Assembly: GCA_038025085.1 (NCBI GenBank)
Contig: CM076154.1
Location: 19,478,501 to 19,542,500 of the forward strand
Direction of reading: 5' to 3'
Source: Tetragonia tetragonoides
Lineage: Eukaryota > Streptophyta > Magnoliopsida > Caryophyllales > Aizoaceae
Length of the DNA: 64,000 nucleotides
Shown piece after piece: positions 60,401-64,000 of this stretch (its first letter is position 1; every line of letters starts with the position of its first letter). Made by a program: the position numbers and the translations under genes. The notes beneath the pieces are model-generated. The model was not told where the DNA came from and made no database searches. It saw nothing but the letters and a program-made list of their open reading frames with translations.

Positions 60401-62805
60401 TACTTGCTGTCCTGGTCTTTTAAATATTTCCAATCCCAAACTTGGTAATAAACCTTCATGCAGAAGGTTATGCGTGTTGCCGGAATCTATATCGAAACAG
60501 TAACCCCAGACACCTAACAGTCGCATGGTAGAAGAATTGGAGATTCCACTAATGGCATGTAGACAAATATTAGGATCGTCTTCCTCTGGCTCACTTTCGG
60601 CTTCTGGAACCTCAATGAGGAATAACCTTTTACATTTGTGTCCTACTGCATAAGATTCATCACAATTATAACACAATCCTTTGGCCCTCCTTTCAGCCGT
60701 TTCTGCTCGTGTTAGCCTTTTGACAAACGGTGAGGAAGAGTTTACCCCGCTACTGCTCCCGACTGGTTTTTCGGTACTTTGTTCCTCTCCCTTTGCATTG
60801 AAGCTTTTGCTGGAGCAGATAACAGACCCATTGCTGGTTGATATGGGACCAGACCAGTTCATGCTGGTTCGCGAGGTTAGGGACCGCTCACAGACCCGTT
60901 GCTTACGCTCCAATGCTCGAGCCATATTCATGGCAACTCCAAGGTTTCCAGGTTGTTGCTGCATCTCATCAACATCAATCCTGAGATCATCTACCAGCCA
61001 CCGGTGAAGAGGTCCACTTGTTGGCGAGGTTTAAGATCAGAAGTCCTGGCCAATAATGATTGGAACTGGCGTTGATATTCCTCCACAGACCCGGTCTGTC
61101 GAAGGTTGGCGAGTTCTCCCAAGGGGTTATTACTCATAGGTGGGCTGAATCTCACGTGACAGCAGTCCTTAAAATGGCCCCAATCCAGTGGTGTCTCCCT
61201 CTCCTCCTGCTCCAGTTGATCAAACCATAGTTGTGCCTCACCCAGCAAATGAAACGCAGCCAAGCCCAACTTGTCTCCTTCAGCCGTCTTTTGATTGCTG
61301 AAGAATTTCTCACATCGTTTCAGCCATCCCAAAGGATCGTCAGTGCCATCATAAGTAGGAAACTCCATTTTGGAGGTGGCACCATAGATCCCCCTGACTG
61401 CGATCCAAATTTGTCGGAACTGCTGCGGCCACTGCTGTTACTGCTCTGTCCCTCTGCGCTTTCTCCAACAGACCCCTTCCGAAACGAAAGGGTCAATTCT
61501 GCCATTTGCTCTTCTAATGCACGTTGTCGTGTAGACATTTGATCCATAAAAGCTTCCAACTTAGCTTCTAAATCCCCGTCACCCATGACACCAAGATGTT
61601 TTGTGCCTTAGCGTAGGATCTAGTCATGGGTCTGGATAAGGAAGAATATTTCTGAGAACCTATAGTGAGGGCAGACTCGTCCTTGACAGAGCCCACGCTC
61701 AAAGTCTAAGGCAGACTCGTCTTTGACAGAGCCCCCTTTCAAGACTGATTTTTTGAGAGATTAATTGCTTACCCTTTTATTGATTACTGTAGGCCCTTTA
61801 TATAGGCAGTAATAACAAGAAGAAGAAACCCTTTAATATATTAGGATCTAACTAACAAAGGAAAGAGATCCCAGTATCCTAAATATAAGATCTAGATTCT
61901 GCAGAATATAAAATCTAAGTATATAGGAAAACAAAATAAACAATTAAAGGAAATTGAATAATGGTCTAATTGGGTGGATCTACTGCTGTGCCTTTCCTAA
62001 TATTGTTTGCCACAAAATTGTCCACATCACCTTACTTTTCCCATCTCCTTCCTCCCCCTCCTTCATTTTCCACCTCACATCTACCCTATAAAATGATTGC
62101 ATTGCAAGCATTTGATTGCAAGCAAGTAAACACCACCTTAGAGTTTCCCTCAGACATAGGCTTCTTTTCTTAGGAGACTCCCTTTTGGTGGTTTGGAGCT
62201 TTAATTTCTCTGGATCTCTTTTGCTTCTCAAACATTCTGTGCTAATTTTTCAAGCTTCTTGCACTAGTACTATGGTTTGACAAGAACTCCATGTGTTCTT
62301 CTATTAGTAATCTTTATTTGCTTATTCACCCCTCTACGAAAAGGTGAATTGAACTTTTTTTGGCGACTAAATGACAGAGAACAACCAGCATCTGAACTTC
62401 CTGACAACTTTTGTGGGGGTGGTATAACACAGCTTTAGAATACACTTAGGCGACCGTTTTGGTTGAGACATTTGTAATTTCATTTGTTGGCATTTGGATA
62501 ACAACTCTTCTCTGTTTTTTCAACTGTCTTTATTTTGGACATGCCAGGAATATGGTGATGGTGTTGAAATTGATGGTCTTGACATAGACTATGGGGTAAG
62601 TAAAGTTTTCATTTGAAAATTATTACTTTGATCCTCCGCTGCCTGTGCTGGTATGCATGTCAGCACGTATATTCCTGTTGTATGTTTTCTTAATAGAAAT
62701 GTAATTGCAGAATGAGGTTTTGACCCTGAGGCTTGGGAGTTTGGGAACTTACGTTATAAACAAACAGACACCAAACAGACAGATTTGGTTGTCTTCTCCA
62801 GTGAG
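54435..62805 (+). CDS. FH: Frataxin homologue, mitochondrial iron-sulfur cluster assembly (first four exons)
   Basis: Exons are 54435-54634, 55283-55355, 62548-62595 and 62711-62805, all GT-AG and in phase (200, 73, 48 and 95 nt). Exon 1 gives an Arg/Ser/Leu-rich, acid-poor targeting peptide starting [19 protein letters not shown]. Exons 2-4 give the frataxin fold: [19 protein letters not shown] (the acidic helix region), [16 protein letters not shown], then [19 protein letters not shown] and [12 protein letters not shown]. This matches plant frataxin nearly residue for residue. Frataxin binds iron and promotes Fe-S cluster assembly in mitochondria. The final exon or exons (after SSPV) are not found before 64000 and must lie to the right. 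Intron 2 is 7192 bp and is filled by transposons. The coding exons show no damage, so the gene is probably functional. Confidence 0.93.
55600..55920. repeat. Unclassified repeat-like segment in frataxin intron 2
   Basis: Contains AAAAGCTAGCTCAAAGGGTG, CCCATAAGTCTATATTACCC and GATTGATTCGGGACTC, phrases I associate with dispersed plant repeats. No ends were identified. Confidence 0.25.
56529..58259 (+). pseudogene. RTE LINE reverse transcriptase, two in-frame stops
   Basis: A single reading frame runs through the stretch, interrupted by TAG at 56952-56954 (between PE and WRLS) and TGA at 57303-57305 (between AYI and VIKD). Motifs in order: [100 protein letters not shown] (catalytic Asp pair) near 57487; KYLGS. 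The C-terminus has [11 protein letters not shown] and [11 protein letters not shown]. It encoded target-primed reverse transcription. Only two nonsense mutations suggest a fairly recent insertion. Confidence 0.9.
56529..58610 (+). mobile_element. RTE-type LINE, 5'-truncated, with 12-bp target duplications
   Basis: The 12-mer ATTGTCACATCA flanks it directly (56517-56528 and 58611-58622). Inside are the reverse-transcriptase ORF, a short 3' UTR with two A runs (about 58416-58434 and 58457-58471), the conserved segment ACCTCCCCAGACCCCGCC, and a terminal (TTG)n tail at 58580-58610. A TTG tail instead of poly-A is characteristic of plant RTE LINEs and their partner SINEs. The endonuclease domain is missing, as expected after 5' truncation. 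Confidence 0.88.
58623..59449. other. Remaining intron 2 sequence of frataxin
   Basis: No repeat ends or coding segments are recognised. Small ORFs (for example 59253-59453) have no motif. Confidence 0.5.
59645..60083 (-). repeat. 3' LTR of the gag-protease element
   Basis: Carries two copies of GGCAGACTCGTCCTTGACAG-like sequence, and CCTATATAAAGGGCC on the minus strand as a TATA box. The final codons of the protease ORF extend into it (stop at 60011). Confidence 0.88.
60011..61586 (-). pseudogene. gag-protease ORF of the small LTR element, two frameshifts
   Basis: Starts at 61586 ([13 protein letters not shown]) with a short coiled-coil-like N-terminus. The frame moves near 61370 into the retrotransposon gag domain ([32 protein letters not shown]). 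A one-base loss near 61010 moves it again. Then come the zinc knuckle [14 protein letters not shown] (CX2CX4-5HX4C-like) near 60670 and an aspartic protease with DIDSGNTHN near 60495 and [18 protein letters not shown] near 60270. It ends at 60011 inside the LTR. Gag packages RNA and the protease cleaves it, but enzymes for reverse transcription would have to come from an autonomous relative. Confidence 0.85.
61597..62029 (-). repeat. 5' LTR of the gag-protease element
   Basis: About 95% identical by eye to the left LTR, with small indels (for example GAAGAAGAAACCC versus GAAGAAACC). The divergence suggests a modest age since insertion. Confidence 0.88.
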
Positions 62806-63264
62806 GTAATTATGTCGTTATGCTTCATAGTCGCGTCTTTCTATCGTCTATCTTGTGCTTCCTCTTCCAATAGAGATTGTTCACCAGTATCTTGGCTGTG
62901 TACTAACATTACTTAGTTGATAAATGCAATTAAATTGTATGGACCCTTCTTGGTGGGTTCTGGGGAGGTTAATGTAGGCAAGTATGCAACCTTACCTATG
63001 ACTTATGTAGTTATGTTGCATGAAACCTAAAGTTGTTGGAGTTATTGATTGCTTAATGGACTTATGTTGCACAAAAACTAGCTGGTAATTTTGTGAAATG
63101 GAAAGAGATTGAATTGGTTATTGTCAACTCATTGCCTTCTTAATTGGAATATGTCATTTCTCAGATTTTCTCTTAACCTGAATCTACCGTAGTTCTAACT
63201 TCTAAATGGCAGCAACTTATTGTTTTGAACATTAAGTAAAATTATTTTATTTGGTAACTAGTTG
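62806..63264 (+). other. Start of frataxin intron 4
   Basis: Follows the GTAATT donor at 62806. No further frataxin exon was found; AT-rich intron sequence. Confidence 0.6.
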
Positions 63265-64000
63265 CCTAAAATTCTTTCTGGTACAAGGTGATATTTTATT
63301 ACCAAAAGCCAATCAGTACAAGGTTTCAACAGAGGCATACCTCTGGAATAAGACTCATGGGAGGGGCTTACCTTCGAGAAAGGGCCTCCCCTGTACCCTA
63401 TAGTCTCATTACAGCCCAGCTTACAAAACAGAACAACCATCTTAGTACATCACCAGACCTATAACATCAAGCAAACCAAACAAGCAGCGTTATTACCTAT
63501 CAAATAAGCTATTAAATCACATTCTATCATTTTAGGATACCAACTTGGGGCATTACTCCCCCAATTCTAAATCTGTATTTCCTGTTTAATGCTTCTTACC
63601 ACCTGATTAGGATTTTTCATAGTCTTCTGCCACAAAACTTGATTCCTGATGTTTCCATACGTGCTACACTAAAGATGTTAGCGCTGCCGCTGTTACTCCT
63701 CTTCTGAATTTTGTCCCCTTGAATCTCCTGTAGATCCACTTCCATCCCTGCTTAACATCAGGGAGATGTTTAATATGCAACCATGCACACACTCGAATCA
63801 TGCATCATTTGCTGTATGCACATTCAGAAAACAGATGCATACAAGTCTTGCTACTCTGATCACATAGAAGGCACCTGTCATCATCACATACTTTGCACAT
63901 GTGCTGCCATGCTTTGGTTTTCAACCTATCTAGCATCACCAACCAACTAAAAAAATTGTGTCTAGGAACAGCTAGGCGGTTCCATACCCATTTGGCCCAC
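63265..64000 (-). mobile_element. L1-type LINE 3' end with zf-RVT domain, running off the right edge
   Basis: Translated on the minus strand from 63999: WAKWVWNRLAVPRHNFFSWL, then RLKTKAW, then a Cys-rich CDDDRCLLC and HLFSECAYS. This is the reverse-transcriptase zinc-binding domain found at the C-terminus of plant L1 ORF2 proteins. A stop follows AYSK, and the remaining 500 bp looks like decayed C-terminus and 3' UTR. No poly-T was found at the left junction, so the limit near 63265 is approximate. Confidence 0.65.

Larger units (their letters stand above)
59645..62029 (-). mobile_element. Small gag-protease-only LTR retrotransposon (TR-GAG-like), 2385 bp
   Basis: LTRs are 59645-60083 (439 bp) and 61597-62029 (433 bp). 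In element orientation they begin TGATGTGGAC and end ACA. The target duplication is CCTCA (59640-59644) versus CCTTA (62030-62034), with one mismatch. A polypurine GAGAAGGGAAGTGA precedes the 3' LTR (left one). After the 5' LTR (right one) comes TTGGTGTCATGGG, resembling the tRNA-Met primer site TGGTATCA and already containing the gag ATG. Only gag, a zinc knuckle and protease lie between; there is no RT, RNase H or integrase and no room for them. Confidence 0.88.
59453..62137. mobile_element. Tourist-like MITE split by a nested LTR element
   Basis: The left half, 59453-59644, starts GGCCTCGTTTACTTG after TTA (59450-59452). The right half, 62030-62137, ends AAGTAAACACCACC before TTA (62138-62140). 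Together they match the intact MITE at 4362-4645. The two halves abut exactly at the target duplication of the element at 59645-62029. The order of insertion is therefore MITE first, LTR element second. Confidence 0.88.

Noticed and set aside
62806..64000. Last frataxin exon (after SSPV)
   Set aside because: The expected GPSRFDW-type sequence was not found on the plus strand before the window ends.

Overview
Plant nuclear DNA, almost certainly from a dicot; a Caryophyllales-type genome is only a guess. The reasons are GT-AG introns, a plant frataxin gene, a plant-only LRR family, plant mobile domain ORFs, Tat-lineage Ty3/gypsy elements, MULE, PIF/Harbinger, Helitron-like and RTE-type LINE sequences, and long microsatellites. 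No prokaryotic features, tRNA or rRNA genes were seen. All family calls come from motif recognition by eye; no database was searched.

Layout. 1-2000: unrecognised sequence that may be the 3' end of a plus-strand gene. 2533-9780: a minus-strand SDS22-type LRR gene whose four coding exons join into a 700-codon reading frame; its long introns carry MITEs. 9781-14812: non-coding DNA, a broken GRF zinc-finger ORF, a 602-bp mobile element with 10-bp target duplications, and a deleted second copy of the GRF unit. 14813-39103: two large Tat-lineage Ty3/gypsy elements in inverted orientation. A (plus) has lost its 5' end and keeps its 3' LTR. B (minus) has its 5' LTR and gag-pol but is cut where A's LTR ends. 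Both carry, antisense to pol, two extra spliced genes: a DUF7745-like gene and a plant mobile domain (PMD) gene. 39104-40636: a MULE transposase remnant cut by B's LTR. 40637-54180: SINE-like, CACTA-like, Helitron-like and LTR-like debris, a DEG7-derived pseudogene, (GA)n/(CT)n tracts, and a Myb/SANT ORF inside a TIR-like element. 54435 to beyond the right edge: the frataxin gene (plus). Its second intron is 7.2 kb because it holds an RTE LINE and a Tourist-like MITE that was itself split by a small gag-protease-only LTR element. An L1-type LINE fragment lies in intron 4.

The only loci that look like working host genes are the LRR gene and frataxin. The other protein-coding traces are mobile elements or pseudogenes. 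The most interesting system is the pair of Tat elements: each carries two antisense, intron-containing genes, and GC-rich modules built on the same GCCGCTG/CAGCGGC core sit just upstream of the TATA positions of the LTR and of the antisense genes. This suggests a retroelement with coordinated sense and antisense transcription units.
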